A DNA stretch of 64,000 nt, from assembly GCF_900103445.1 (NCBI RefSeq), contig NZ_FNHS01000002.1, positions 372,001 through 436,000 of the forward strand. The letters run 5' to 3'. The stretch comes from Methylobacterium phyllostachyos. GTDB taxonomy: Bacteria; Pseudomonadota; Alphaproteobacteria; Rhizobiales; Beijerinckiaceae. The notes under the pieces were generated by a model. That model was not told the DNA's origin. It saw nothing but the letters and a program-made list of their open reading frames with translations, and did not search any database. Each line of letters begins with the position of its first letter. The stretch's first letter is position 1. Below, in pieces: positions 7,128-17,077 of this stretch. Both the position numbers and the translations under genes were made by a program.

Positions 7128-8834
7128 CTACTGTGTCGGTGCCAGCATTGCGCTAACGGCGGGATCGAGCGGCACGTCGAGCCGGCAGTGCAGGCCCCCC
7201 GCCTCGAAGTCCAAGTCGATCTCCCCCGCCAGCTCGCGCCGCACGCCCCCGGCGATCAGCCGCGTGCCGAAGCCCGCCCGCGTCGGCGCCGCCACCGGTG
7301 GGCCGCCGCTCTCCCGCCACGCCAAGCGCAGCCGCGCCGCGCCGGACTCGCCCTGGGCGAGCGACCACGCAACACACACCCGCCCTCCGGGCACGGACAG
7401 CGAGCCGTACTTGGCCGCGTTGGTGGCCAGCTCGTGCACCGTCATGCCCAGCGCCAGAACGTGCCGCGGCGGCAGCTCCACCTCCGGACCCTCTAGGGTG
7501 ATGTGATCCGGGCCCGCGCGGTAGGGCGACAGTTCGTTCTCTAGCATCTCGCCTAGCGACGCCCCGCTCCACTCGTCCCGGGTGAGCAGGTCGTGGGTCT
7601 TCGACAGGGACAGGATGCGCGCCTCCAGGCGCTCCCCCGGGGCGTCGCCACCCCGGGTCGACTGCCGTGCCAGCGCTTGCACCGTGGCTAGGGTGTTCTT
7701 CACCCGGTGGTTAAGCTCGTGCAGCAGCGTGACCTGCCGCTCCTGCATCCGCAGCCCGCGGGCGACCTCGCCCTTCAGCTCGACTTCGTTGCGCCGGAGC
7801 GCCCCGGCCATGGCGTCGAGCTTGACCCCGAGCTGACCGAACTCGTCCCGCCCGGACAGCCCCGTGCGGGCGGTCAGGTCCCCCGCCTGCCAGGCCGAGG
7901 CGGTGAGCAGCAAGCGGCCGAACGGACGACGGATGAACAGGCGCCCAGCCAGAAGCGCGGCCGCCACGGCGAGGGCGGCGCTCAAGCCGATGAGGGTCAA
8001 CCCGCGCCGCGCGGCCGCATCGACGTCGGCGAAGGCCACGTCCCGGTCGCGCCCCACCGTGACCCACGCCCGCACCGAGGGGTTACTCGGCCGGGCGTTG
8101 GCCAGCACACGCTCGCGCCCGTCGATGCCGAGGTCGAGGCGCACGCCCTCGCCCCGGTCGGCGAGCAGGGTCTGCCGCTCCGCCGGGATGGGGCGCCCGA
8201 TCCAGTCGGGGCCGTCCGGCCGACGGACGATGATGACGTTGTCCGCGTCGGCCACCGTCAGCGAGGTGCTGGGGAGGCGCAGCACCTGCTCCAGGTGCTG
8301 CGACAGCCAGGCGAGGTCGATGGAGGCCACGACTACGCCGTCGACGACTCCATTTGCACCCCGAATCGGCTCGGCAAAGTGGATAGAATCCTTCCCGGTG
8401 GCGACGCCCCGGGCGTAGGTGCCCATGACGAAGCCGCCCTCGGCCAAGGCGCGCCGGTGGTAGGCCCGCGTGGCGTTGGTATAGGTGCCGGGGGGCGAGC
8501 CGACGCTATTGCACACCACGGTGCCGTCCGGGCGCGTCAGGGCCAATAGGTTGACGTGGGGCAGCGCTGTGGCCGCGCGGCGCAAGTAGTCGGTGCAGGC
8601 GGCAGGGTCGAAGCCGCGCACGCTCGGGTCTTGGGCGACGAGGTCGAGGGACTGTCGCACCCCCTCGGAGATCTGGGCGAGGTCGTCGGCCACGGCGCGA
8701 GCGGTGGCCATCGTATCGGCCCGCACCGCCGCGTCGCGGGCGGTACGGAGCGCGACCTCGTTATAGCCCTGGATCGCCAGCGCCGGAGCGAGTGCGAGCA
8801 GGACCAGAAGCAGGATGCGGATCGTCAGAGACAT
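7128..8834 (-). CDS. Membrane sensor histidine kinase, HAMP plus HWE/HisKA_2
   Basis: A 568-residue kinase. An N-terminal membrane helix (about 3-22) is followed by a periplasmic Cache-like sensor domain, a second membrane helix (about 280-300), a HAMP-like segment (PFGRLL...GDLTAR...DEFGQL) and a cytoplasmic kinase. The H box reads LLHELNHRVKNTLATVQ, the N box ALGMTVHELATNAAKYGSL, and the C-terminus has ESGGPP and GFGTRLI, as in HWE/HisKA_2 kinases. No receiver domain is attached. The ATG at 8834 starts directly at the membrane helix. The kinase at 61978-63690 is a close full-length paralogue. It follows two other kinase genes on the same strand, about 256 bases after the nearest one. Confidence 0.88.
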   Translation of the reverse strand: MSLTIRILLLVLLALAPALAIQGYNEVALRTARDAAVRADTMATARAVADDLAQISEGVRQSLDLVAQDPSVRGFDPAACTDYLRRAATALPHVNLLALTRPDGTVVCNSVGSPPGTYTNATRAYHRRALAEGGFVMGTYARGVATGKDSIHFAEPIRGANGVVDGVVVASIDLAWLSQHLEQVLRLPSTSLTVADADNVIIVRRPDGPDWIGRPIPAERQTLLADRGEGVRLDLGIDGRERVLANARPSNPSVRAWVTVGRDRDVAFADVDAAARRGLTLIGLSAALAVAAALLAGRLFIRRPFGRLLLTASAWQAGDLTARTGLSGRDEFGQLGVKLDAMAGALRRNEVELKGEVARGLRMQERQVTLLHELNHRVKNTLATVQALARQSTRGGDAPGERLEARILSLSKTHDLLTRDEWSGASLGEMLENELSPYRAGPDHITLEGPEVELPPRHVLALGMTVHELATNAAKYGSLSVPGGRVCVAWSLAQGESGAARLRLAWRESGGPPVAAPTRAGFGTRLIAGGVRRELAGEIDLDFEAGGLHCRLDVPLDPAVSAMLAPTQ

Positions 8835-9090
8835 CGCACATCGCCGGTAACGGAAGCTGCGTCGATCACAGCGTCCGAGGCACGCGTCGGCCGGGGGCCC
8901 GTTGCCTCGCAGGCGGGGTCCACGCCACCCCGGTTTTCGGGCATGCGGATAGCGATGTCGAACGGATCGACACCCATCGATCGCTTCATCTTCGTCGGCA
9001 CCCACGCGGCTTTGACGATGGCAATCATCGGCCAGGTAAGGCAGCACCCCACACCGGCGGAATGGACTCGGACGGCACAGGCTCGCTTGC

Positions 9091-11964
9091 TCATGGCGCT
9101 TCGGGCGAGAACCCGGCGAGCGGGGCGACCACTTCGCACGCCAGGCCGTCGCGGTGGTAATGCAGCCTCACGCTCCCGCCGACCGCCCCGGCCAGCCCGC
9201 GCTCGATCAGCCGTGAGCCGAACCCTTTGCGCGGGGGCGGAGTCACGGACGGCCCACCGCGCTCGGACCACGTCAGGCGGACCTCGTCTCCCCCGGGGGC
9301 GGACGGCGTCACCGTCCAGCCGATGTCGATGCGCCCATCCGCCGTGCTGAGTGCCCCGTACTTGGTCGCGTTGGTCGCTAGCTCGTGCATCATCAGCGCC
9401 AGCGACAGCGCCGCCTTCTCACCGCACACGACCGCCGGACCGTCGAGTTGGAACCGGCCGGGCCGTCCGTCGTCGTGGATCGCCAGCGCCTGCGCGATCA
9501 CCGCCCGCATGTCGGCGCGCTCACTCTCGCCAGCCATCAGGATGTCGTGCGCCTTGCCCAGGGCGATGAGCCGGGCGGCGAGCACCTCCATGGCCGTGTC
9601 GAGATCGGACGCGCCGCGCATAGTCTGCGTGGCGATCGCCTGCACCATCGCCAGGGTGTTCTTCAACCGGTGCGACAGTTCCTGATTGAGCAGCGCCCGC
9701 CGCTCCTCCGCGCGTACCCGCGCCACGCCGACGTCGACCCGGTCGGCCACCGCCCGCACGAAGGCGATCTCAGCCTCAGTCCAGTCCCGCGGTTCGTGGT
9801 GGTGCACGAGATAGATCGCCACCGTGCGCCCGCGCTCGCGCACTGGGATGTCGAGGAGCGCCGTCACGCCGATCGCTCCCCACCGCGGCAATGCGCCGGC
9901 GGTACGCGGGTCGAGCGCCACGTCGGGGACGATCAGCGGTTCGCCGCGCAGCAGGCCGTCGAGGATATCGCCGTACTCGGCGAACCGGTGGACACCGGCG
10001 ATACTAGTATGCCCCTGCATCGTCCAATCGGGCTCGACGTGCAGGACGCCGTTCGTCGCGTCGATCAGACCGAAGCTGACTCGGCTAACTCCTAGCGCCC
10101 GCCCGACAATCTCAGCCGCCGCCCGCGTCATCTCCGGAACGGCCGGCAGGTCGCGCAGGCGGTCGCCCAGGGCGAGCAGCGCCGCCTGGTGGGCGGCGGC
10201 CTCACGGCGGTCGGTGATGTCGCGGGCCGCCCCCACGAAACGCACCGGTCGACCATCTCCGTCGCGTTCGAGATCGCCCCGGCGGCCGATCCAGCGGACC
10301 ATGCCGGTGTCGGGACGGCGGATGCGGTACTCGACATCGCGCGGGGCGTCGCCGCTGCCACGGGTCGTGGCCGTCGAGACGAGGTGCGCGTCCTCCGGGA
10401 CCACCAAGCCCTCGAACGCGGTGGAAGGATACGCATCCTGGATCGGCAGGCCGTAGAGACGGCAGAACTCCGGGGTCGGGCGGAGCGTGTTGTCCGACAT
10501 CTCGACCGCGAACAGGCCAACGCCGCCCGCCTCCTGTGCACGGTGCAGGCCGGCCTCCGCCTCCGCCAGGGCCTTCCCCGCCAGGTGCTCGTCGGTCCGG
10601 TCGCGCAGCACCTTCACGAAGCCGATGTGGCCCTCGTCCGCGTCGCGCAGCGGCATCATCTCGCCCGATGCCCAGAACCGGGCGCCGTCCCGCTTGAGAT
10701 GCCAGCGCTCGTCCGAGGCGCGCCCGTGCTCCAGTGACAACCGCATCTCGACGCCGGCGCGGTCTTCGGCGCGGTCCTCCGGGGTGAAGATTCGCTCGAC
10801 GGTCTCCCCGCGCATCTCGTCGGCCGTCCAGCCGAGGACCCGCTCGGCGCCGCTGTTCCAGTCGGTGACCCGGCCATCACGGTCGGTGACGACGATCGCG
10901 AACTGGGTCGTGCTGTCGAAGATCGCCCGCTGGCGCTGCGCGCCCGCGTTCAGCGACCGCAAAGCGGCGATTTCGCTCGCCTCGGTCAGCCCCATCGTGG
11001 CCAGACCGGCGAACGCCACGACTAGATCCAGGTCATGCTCCGTGAACGCGTCCGGCCGGCTCGCCTGCAGCTTGAGCACGCCGAGTATGCGACCGCCGCG
11101 GACGACCGGGGCATGCACGGCCGAGCGCAGATCGATGATCGGGCGCAGGTCCACCTTCACCCGCGGGTCGGTCAAGGCGTCGGACAGCAGGATCGGTTCG
11201 CCGGTCCGTGCGCAGGCGCCCGACGTGCTGCCGTTCAGCGGCACGCGCGTACCCCGGTGCGGGGTCAGGGTGCCACCCACGGCACGGTATTCCAACTCTT
11301 GGCCGTCGAGCATCTCCATGACGCCGCCCTCGGCCGCGGGCACGGCGCGCATCGCCCCATCGACTAGGGTGGCGAGGATGGCGTCGAGGTCGCCACCGCT
11401 CGCCGCGACATTCCCCTGCGTGCGGCCAAGGGCCAGCCGGTCCCTGGTCGCCGTTCGCCGGTCCGCCAGGAGCCCGTCTCGCTCGGCCAGGGCGCGGCGC
11501 ATCTCAAGTTGATCGACGACTTGGTCGGCCAACCGTTCAAGACCCTCTACCTGCGGCGCCGCCAAGCCGTCGGGGCGGGGTCGTCGATCGAGGACGCATA
11601 GCGTGCCAAGGACCGCTCCCTCCGCGGTCCGCAGCGGCATGCCGGCGTAGAAGCGCACCCCGCCCTCGCTCACCGCGACGTTGTCGCCGTGTCCTTCGGC
11701 CAGCGTGTCGCGGATGACGAGGGGCGCTCCGGTGCGCACCGCGATCGGGCAGAAACCGGCGTCGAGCGGCGCGTCCGGCCCGCCGTCGTAGCCTTCGCGC
11801 GCTTTGAAGAACTGTCGCGTGCCGTCGACGAGCGTGACGAGCGCCGTGGGCGTCGCGCACAGGAGGGCAGCGACCCGGGCGAGGTCGTCGAACGCCCTCT
11901 CAGGTTGCGTGTCCATGACCGCGTAGGGATCGAGGGCACGCGAGCGATCGGGAACGTGGGTCAT
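9091..11964 (-). CDS. Multi-GAF/PAS HWE sensor histidine kinase
   Basis: A 957-residue soluble kinase. In order: GAF (about 15-165, with the FYAGMPLRT and LGTLCVLD motifs), GAF (about 185-345), PAS (about 355-475), PAS (about 485-600), GAF (about 610-750), then HWE dimerisation/phosphoacceptor (ELSHRLKNTLAMVQAIA, about 765) and ATPase with MMHELATNATKYGAL, SERGGP and GFGSRLIERGL. The ATG at 11964 overlaps the TGA of the preceding hybrid kinase (ATGA), so the two are translationally coupled and probably work together. There is no membrane segment, receiver or DNA-binding domain. The ligands of the GAF domains cannot be told from sequence. Confidence 0.88.
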   Translation of the reverse strand: MTHVPDRSRALDPYAVMDTQPERAFDDLARVAALLCATPTALVTLVDGTRQFFKAREGYDGGPDAPLDAGFCPIAVRTGAPLVIRDTLAEGHGDNVAVSEGGVRFYAGMPLRTAEGAVLGTLCVLDRRPRPDGLAAPQVEGLERLADQVVDQLEMRRALAERDGLLADRRTATRDRLALGRTQGNVAASGGDLDAILATLVDGAMRAVPAAEGGVMEMLDGQELEYRAVGGTLTPHRGTRVPLNGSTSGACARTGEPILLSDALTDPRVKVDLRPIIDLRSAVHAPVVRGGRILGVLKLQASRPDAFTEHDLDLVVAFAGLATMGLTEASEIAALRSLNAGAQRQRAIFDSTTQFAIVVTDRDGRVTDWNSGAERVLGWTADEMRGETVERIFTPEDRAEDRAGVEMRLSLEHGRASDERWHLKRDGARFWASGEMMPLRDADEGHIGFVKVLRDRTDEHLAGKALAEAEAGLHRAQEAGGVGLFAVEMSDNTLRPTPEFCRLYGLPIQDAYPSTAFEGLVVPEDAHLVSTATTRGSGDAPRDVEYRIRRPDTGMVRWIGRRGDLERDGDGRPVRFVGAARDITDRREAAAHQAALLALGDRLRDLPAVPEMTRAAAEIVGRALGVSRVSFGLIDATNGVLHVEPDWTMQGHTSIAGVHRFAEYGDILDGLLRGEPLIVPDVALDPRTAGALPRWGAIGVTALLDIPVRERGRTVAIYLVHHHEPRDWTEAEIAFVRAVADRVDVGVARVRAEERRALLNQELSHRLKNTLAMVQAIATQTMRGASDLDTAMEVLAARLIALGKAHDILMAGESERADMRAVIAQALAIHDDGRPGRFQLDGPAVVCGEKAALSLALMMHELATNATKYGALSTADGRIDIGWTVTPSAPGGDEVRLTWSERGGPSVTPPPRKGFGSRLIERGLAGAVGGSVRLHYHRDGLACEVVAPLAGFSPEAP

Positions 11965-14900
11965 GTGTCCCGGGTGACCCGCTTGCGCCACCGTTTGGCG
12001 GCGGCCTTGCGCAGGATCTGCGAGAGCTGCTCCACCGAGTACGGCTTGTGCAGCAGCTCGAACCCGTGTGTGCCGTCCTTGGCCAGGACGTGGCTATAGC
12101 CCGAGGTTAGGACCACCGGCAGGTCTTCGTGCAAGCGGCGGACCTCCTGGCCCAGCTCGACCCCGCTCATCCCCGGCATCATTACGTCCGAGAACACCAC
12201 GTCGAACCGGTCGGCGCCCTCAGCCAAAGCTGCCAGCGCCGCCGCGCCGTCCGCGGCCAGCGTGGGGGCATAGCCGAGGTCGCTCAGCGTCTGTACGGCG
12301 AAGGTGCCGACCTCGACGTTGTCCTCGACCACCAGCACGCGCGTGCCGTGGCCGTCGATGAGCTCCGCCACCTCGGCCTCTTCGGACGGAGCCGGGGCCG
12401 CGACGCGTGGCAAGTAGAGGGTGAACGTTGTGCCCTCGCCGACCGTGCTGTCCACGGTCACCTCGCCGCCTGACTGCTTGGAGAACCCGAACACCTGGCT
12501 TAGGCCCAACCCGGTGCCCTTCCCGGTCTCCTTAGTGGTGAAGAACGGCTCGAAGATCCGTTCGACCATCTCGGGCGGAATGCCTGTGCCGGTGTCGCTC
12601 AGCGAGACCGCCACGTAGGGACCGTTCACGGCGGCGTGCGTCCGGACCGCCGGCAGTGCCTCCACCGTCCGGACCCGGAGGGTGATCCTGCCCTCACCAT
12701 CCATCGCGTCGCGGGCGTTGACCGCGAGGTTGACCAGGGCGGTGTCGAACTGGCTGGCGTCGGCGTTCACGAAGCACGGCGTGTCCGGCAGGGTCACGGT
12801 GATCCGCACGCGCGAGCCGGTCAGCGTGCCCATCATGTCCGCGAGGCCACGCACGCTGTCGTCGACGGAGAATACCTCGGGCTTGAGCGCCTGCCGCCGG
12901 GCGAACGCGAGGAGCTGGCCGGTCAGCTTGGCGGCGCGGTCCACCGTGTCTGAGATCGCGCCGATGTAGCGGGTACGCCGCTCCTCGGCGAGATCGGGCC
13001 GCTTGAGCAGGTCGGTCGAGGACTTAATCACGGTCAGCAGGTTGTTGAAGTCGTGCGCCACCCCGCCGGTGAGTTGGCCGATGGCCTCCAGCTTCTGCGA
13101 CTGGCGCAGGGCCTCTTCGGCCTGTAACAGGTTCTCAGCCTGTTGGGCCTCGACCGTCACGTCGCGACCGTAGCAGTAGACGAGGCCGTTCTCCGGCGTT
13201 GTGATCCACGAGATCCAGCGGTAGGTCCCGTCCTTGTGGCGGTACTGGTTGCGGTGCGACGGCAAGGGTTCGTGCGCGGCCTGCCGCAGCGCGTCCCGCG
13301 ACGCCGGATGGCCGTCCGGATGGGTGAAGGCGAACAAGGGGCGGCCGACCATCTCCTCGGGGGCCCAGCCGAGGAGCCGTGTCGCGGATGGGCTGACGGC
13401 CAGCAGGACGCCCTCTCCATCGATGACGAACTGGAGGTCCTGGGCGTTGCGCCAGACGCGATCCCGCTCCTGCGTCCGTTCCGCGACCTGCGCTTCCAGC
13501 GAGGCGTTCAGGGCGCGCAGCTCGCGCTCGGCCACGCGTCGGGCGATCTCGACCTCGGTCCGGTCCATGACCCGGCGGGCGAAGGAGACCTCCTCGGAGG
13601 TCCACGCATGCGGACGGCTCTGGTTGAGGCAAAACACGACCTTGAGCTGGCCCCGAACCATCAGCGGCAGGTTGACCAGGGCGATCAAGTCCATCGGCTT
13701 GAAGCTCTCGACCTGACCCGCGGTACGGGGATCGACGGTGATGTCGTCGATGATGACATCCTCGCCGCGCCGCAGGGCCTCGATGTATGAGCCGAACTTA
13801 GCGAACTCGTGGGTTCCGGCGATGCTCGGCTGCCCGGGGGCAAGCCAATCCTGCCGGACGACGATCCGACGCGCGGCAGCATCGATGTCGCCGTAGGCGA
13901 CCCGTGAAAGGCCCAGCGCCAGACCGACCGTCTCCGCCGCCGCAAGCGCCAGCTCCTCCGGGGTCCCTAGGCCGCGCAGGCGCTCGCCGAGTTCGCCGAG
14001 CGCCACATTGAGGCGCCGGGGCGCCACGTCGATCAGGATTCCCGGGAAGCGAAGCGGCGTGCCGTCGGGGCCATGCTCGACGTGGCCGTTGGCTTCGAGC
14101 CAGTGGTACCGGCCGTCATGGCGGCGTACGCGGTACTGGTGGGCGTAGCGTCCGCCCCGGTCGATCGCCTCGTTGATCGCGGCGGCAAGACCCGCCTGGT
14201 CGTCCGGGTGGACGGTGGCGACGATCCGCTCCAACGGGATGCCCTCGCGACCGAGCGCCGGATCGAGGCCGAACGCGGTGGCGAACGCCTCATCGACGGT
14301 GAAGCGATCGGTGGGCAGGTCCCAGACCCAGGTGCCAATGATCGCCCCGGCAGACAGGGCGAGCCGGACCCGCTCAGCGTCGACCTGCGCCTCCGCGCGC
14401 GCCCGCTCCTCGGTGATGTCGCGGGCGACGCAGTAGAACCGACCGTCGTCTGGAACGGCGGTCCAAGCCAGGGTGCGGTAGTCGCCCGCGCGGGTCCGGA
14501 ACCGGTTCTCAAAGGCGAGGGTCGTCAAGCCCTCGGCCAGCCTGTTGATCTCCGCGCGGGTCTTCGCTTGGTCGTCCGGATGTTCGAGCCACTCGGACGT
14601 GCGGCCGACCAGCTCCGCTTCCGTCCAGCCCAGTACGCGGGTCCAGGCGGGATTGACGCTCAGCCACACCCCGTCGCCGTCGCTGACCAGAAGCATGTCC
14701 TGGCTGACCTGCCAGATCCGCTGACGATCCTTGATGCTCTGCTCGATCCGCTGTTCCAGCGTGGCGTTCTGATCGCGCAGTTGCCTCTCGGCCAGCCTGA
14801 ACGCGGTGACGTCGTTGAACGTGCCGAGCATCCGCCGGGTGCCGTCCGGGTTCTGGATGATGGTGCCGCTGCTCAGGATCGAGCGCCGGGAGCCATCCGG

Positions 14901-15701
14901 ATGGATGACGTCGTAGTTGAGGTCGACGATGCGCCGGAGGTTCTCGGGATCGAAGGGCCTCCCGATGCCCATGGCGACCTCGGCGTCGGTCCGCACGCGC
15001 TCGACGTCCTCCGGCGCGATGCAGCCGAAGGTATCGACCTGCGTGAGCGCGCCCTCCACCGGCAGGCCGAACATTTCGCGGCCGCGCGCATCCACCTCGA
15101 TCACGCCGGTCGAGGGATGCCAGTGGAACGTCCCCAGCTGGGCGACCTTGAGCGCCGTTTCCAATCGCGTCCTGGCTTGCTCCTCGGATCGCTCGGCCGC
15201 CTTCTGCCGGGTCATCTCGGTGGCCAGGAGCAAGACGCCCGCGAAGTCGCCTTCCTCGCCCTGCACCGGCGAGAAGCTGTAGGTCCAGACCGTCTCCTCG
15301 TCCCGGCCATGCCGGCGCATCTTGAGGGGAAAATTCTCGATGGCGAACCCGTTCCCGGTGCGCAGGACCTCCGCCACCTGGGGCCCGAGCACCGGGGCGA
15401 TGTCGGTCAGGACCTCGGGCATCGGGCGGCCGAACGCCCGGGGGTGCCTCTCGCCGAGGGCCTCGCCATAGGCGTCGTTGTACAGCAGCCACTGCTCCGC
15501 CCCCCAGTACAGGGCGGCGATGCCCTTGGCGTTAAGCACGAGCGAGAGGGCGGAGCGCAGCGACTGCGGCCACGTCGCGAAGGCGCCGAGGGGGGTGGCC
15601 GACCAGTCCGTCTCGCGGATGCGCCGGCCCATCGCGCCGCCGCCCGCCATCGGCGGGACCGACCGTGTCCGAAAGGCCGAGGGCTTTGAAGTAGAGCTCA
15701 C
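11961..15701 (-). CDS. PAS/GAF hybrid sensor histidine kinase with C-terminal receiver
   Basis: A 1246-residue hybrid kinase. It has four N-terminal PAS-type domains (about 10-160, 175-305, 320-435, 440-565), a GAF domain (about 570-725), a short coiled coil, a fifth PAS (about 755-870), HisKA with the phosphoacceptor in [11 protein letters not shown] (about 895), an HATPase with DTGTGIPP and [14 protein letters not shown], and a receiver with VEDN and SDVMMPGM (about 1125-1240). There are no membrane helices. From the last PAS onward it closely parallels the kinases at 17070 and 55108. The GTG start at 15701 has AGGACGG just upstream, overlapping the TAG of a ParD-like gene that ends 9 bases earlier. 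The stop overlaps the next kinase's ATG. Confidence 0.88.
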   Translation of the reverse strand: MSSTSKPSAFRTRSVPPMAGGGAMGRRIRETDWSATPLGAFATWPQSLRSALSLVLNAKGIAALYWGAEQWLLYNDAYGEALGERHPRAFGRPMPEVLTDIAPVLGPQVAEVLRTGNGFAIENFPLKMRRHGRDEETVWTYSFSPVQGEEGDFAGVLLLATEMTRQKAAERSEEQARTRLETALKVAQLGTFHWHPSTGVIEVDARGREMFGLPVEGALTQVDTFGCIAPEDVERVRTDAEVAMGIGRPFDPENLRRIVDLNYDVIHPDGSRRSILSSGTIIQNPDGTRRMLGTFNDVTAFRLAERQLRDQNATLEQRIEQSIKDRQRIWQVSQDMLLVSDGDGVWLSVNPAWTRVLGWTEAELVGRTSEWLEHPDDQAKTRAEINRLAEGLTTLAFENRFRTRAGDYRTLAWTAVPDDGRFYCVARDITEERARAEAQVDAERVRLALSAGAIIGTWVWDLPTDRFTVDEAFATAFGLDPALGREGIPLERIVATVHPDDQAGLAAAINEAIDRGGRYAHQYRVRRHDGRYHWLEANGHVEHGPDGTPLRFPGILIDVAPRRLNVALGELGERLRGLGTPEELALAAAETVGLALGLSRVAYGDIDAAARRIVVRQDWLAPGQPSIAGTHEFAKFGSYIEALRRGEDVIIDDITVDPRTAGQVESFKPMDLIALVNLPLMVRGQLKVVFCLNQSRPHAWTSEEVSFARRVMDRTEVEIARRVAERELRALNASLEAQVAERTQERDRVWRNAQDLQFVIDGEGVLLAVSPSATRLLGWAPEEMVGRPLFAFTHPDGHPASRDALRQAAHEPLPSHRNQYRHKDGTYRWISWITTPENGLVYCYGRDVTVEAQQAENLLQAEEALRQSQKLEAIGQLTGGVAHDFNNLLTVIKSSTDLLKRPDLAEERRTRYIGAISDTVDRAAKLTGQLLAFARRQALKPEVFSVDDSVRGLADMMGTLTGSRVRITVTLPDTPCFVNADASQFDTALVNLAVNARDAMDGEGRITLRVRTVEALPAVRTHAAVNGPYVAVSLSDTGTGIPPEMVERIFEPFFTTKETGKGTGLGLSQVFGFSKQSGGEVTVDSTVGEGTTFTLYLPRVAAPAPSEEAEVAELIDGHGTRVLVVEDNVEVGTFAVQTLSDLGYAPTLAADGAAALAALAEGADRFDVVFSDVMMPGMSGVELGQEVRRLHEDLPVVLTSGYSHVLAKDGTHGFELLHKPYSVEQLSQILRKAAAKRWRKRVTRDT

Positions 15702-15710
15702 CGTCCCGTC

Positions 15711-15896
15711 CTAGCTTGCCCGGGCCGAAGACTTGGGCCGCGCTGCTAGATCCTGCGCCTCCTCGCGGTCGAGCAGGCGTAGGGCGGCGCGCACGACCTC
15801 GCTGGTGCTGGCAAAGCGACCGGAGTGCAGGCAGGCCCGGATCAGGTCTTCCTGCTCTGGCGTGATCGAGACGGTGATGGTCCGGCGCACGGGCAT
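15711..15896 (-). CDS. Short ParD-like ribbon-helix-helix protein (copy 1)
   Basis: A 61-residue protein. The beta strand RRTITVSITPEQ, then EDLIRACLHSGRFASTSEVV and RAALRLLDREEAQ, match the ParD/CopG ribbon-helix-helix domain that dimerises and binds DNA. Classical ParD antitoxins run to about 80-90 residues with a ParE-binding tail. Here only about 15 Ala/Ser/Arg-rich residues follow the domain, and no ParE toxin gene is adjacent. The hybrid kinase gene starts 9 bases downstream, with its ribosome-binding site overlapping this stop codon. A second copy of this arrangement stands divergently at 16886. Annotation as an antitoxin would be by homology only. A DNA-binding regulator or output partner for the kinase is an alternative. 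Confidence 0.7.
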   Translation of the reverse strand: MPVRRTITVSITPEQEDLIRACLHSGRFASTSEVVRAALRLLDREEAQDLAARPKSSARAS

Positions 15897-16272
15897 GGCC
15901 CGGCTGTGCCTTGTGGGGTATCTGCTTACAAGACTGCCATTCGTCACATACGCGACATTGGGGCGAGAAGGCTCTGACGTCCCGTACCCCCCACTTATGC
16001 GAGCGGGCGGTATGAGCCTCAATCACTTTGGGCCGTGAGCCGGCGCGTCGCGGTCTCCAGTCCCGCCGCATGCACCGACCCTCACGCGACCGCCCGGCCG
16101 AGGCCTCACGGGCTCGCGCGGGGAACTGGCCCGCGCCCGCCTGTCATCGCGTGCTCACCCACCGTCGCGCCGTGCGGTGTCGCGAACGCCTCGGGCGCGC
16201 CTGCGGAGAGGGGCGTGCTGTAGCAGGCCGGATCGGCTCCGACGATTGACCAAGACGACGTCGGTATGCAGT

Positions 16273-16303
16273 CCGTTCCGATAGGGCCTGCCCCAGTGGG
16301 ACG
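16273..16303. repeat. Eroded copy of the palindromic element
   Basis: CCGTTCCGATAGGGC aligns with the left arm of the 33-bp palindrome at 6952-6984. The right arm is partly degraded (CCCC...GGGACG). Same orientation as the first copy. Confidence 0.45.
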
Positions 16304-16521
16304 ATCTACAATTCCGGCCAAGCCGTTCCAGAAGGTGCTTGCGGAGTTTGGAACGATCAAAAGGCCGACACCTTAGACCCGTGTGGAACGCTGCTGTGCA
16401 GCGTGTCCGATCAGGATTGGTCGCAGCACCGGATCAGGTTGCCTGCAAGCAAACTTTTCGAACCTCGAAGAAGAGTTGGAAACGCGCGCGACGGCGACGT
16501 CTGCTTCTCTGCATTAACGCC

Positions 16522-16557
16522 CGAAAGCGGACCAGCGGCTTTCCACCCAACCCAGCC
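16522..16557 (+). repeat. Direct repeat unit, copy 1
   Basis: GAAAGCGGAC (16522-16531), 12 variable bases, then ACCCAACCCAGCCG (16544-16557). The same two blocks recur with identical spacing 108 bases downstream. Confidence 0.6.
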
Positions 16558-16629
16558 GTTCAAGGGCCCTCACGCACGCGACTGAAGTTGGCCGAATGCG
16601 GAAGGGCTGCTTTGGAGAAGGCCGACCGG

Positions 16630-16665
16630 AAAAGCGGACGGCCTGCTAGCGACCCAACCCAGCCG
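16630..16665 (+). repeat. Direct repeat unit, copy 2
   Basis: AAAGCGGAC (16631-16639), variable spacer, then ACCCAACCCAGCCG (16652-16665), with the same 22-base offset as copy 1. A GAAAGCGGTC follows about 40 bases later as a half-unit. Confidence 0.6.
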
Positions 16666-16885
16666 CCCAAGATGCCGTTGGCGCTTCCCGAAAGCGGTCG
16701 TTCGTCAGCCCTCCAGCAACTTCGGCCCGAGGTGGCAATCAGACTTTGATGTTTCGTCCCGAAACTGACGTGCCACATCCGGTTGCGCCGGACGTCCGAG
16801 CCCGACGGCGCTCCCGCCCGGAGAAGCTCGACCAAATTTCACCAATGTGAGTGTAAGACAGTTTGGGAGCGTGTTACGCCCCGGC

Positions 16886-17077
16886 ATGGCCCTGCGCGAA
16901 ACCATCACCGTGTCGATCACCCCGGAGCTGAAGGCGTTCATCAAGGAACGTCTCGCTACTGGGCGCTACGGCAGTGCCAGCGAGGTCGTCCGGGCGAGCC
17001 TGCGCGCCCTCGAACGGTTCGAAGCGACGACATACCCCAAGGCACGCGGTCCTCGATCGAGCACGACCGATGTCTGA
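16886..17077 (+). CDS. Short ParD-like ribbon-helix-helix protein (copy 2)
   Basis: A 63-residue protein. The strand LRETITVSITPEL is followed by two helices (KAFIKERLATGRYGSASEVV, RASLRALERFE), giving a ParD/CopG ribbon-helix-helix domain closely like copy 1. As in copy 1 the C-terminal ParE-binding extension of true ParD proteins is missing, and the tail is short and basic (PKARGPRSSTTDV). Its last 8 bases overlap the start of the hybrid kinase at 17070, so the kinase is probably translated by coupling. The start is the ATG at 16886, matching copy 1; an in-frame ATG at 16847 would add 13 residues. Confidence 0.7.
   Translation: MALRETITVSITPELKAFIKERLATGRYGSASEVVRASLRALERFEATTYPKARGPRSSTTDV

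Larger units (their letters stand above)
15897..16885. other. Divergent intergenic region between two RHH-kinase operons
   Basis: About 990 bases without a supported gene. Open frames here lack family resemblance and plausible starts. The region must contain the promoters of both divergent RHH-kinase operons. It also holds a palindrome-like element (16273-16303) and two direct copies of a GAAAGCGGAC-based repeat (16522-16557 and 16630-16665). Confidence 0.6.

Noticed and set aside
8835-9090. Upstream extension of the membrane kinase to 9047
   Set aside because: The extra residues are Arg-rich and lack any domain, and the ATG at 8834 begins exactly at the first membrane helix, as in the paralogue at 61978.
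15897-16885. Shared CCAATGT upstream of both RHH genes as an operator
   Set aside because: A 7-base match in two stretches of this length is expected by chance, and the distances to the start codons differ.
15711-17077. Classical ParDE toxin-antitoxin pairs
   Set aside because: No ParE-like reading frame is present next to either RHH gene on either strand, and both RHH proteins lack the ParE-binding tail.
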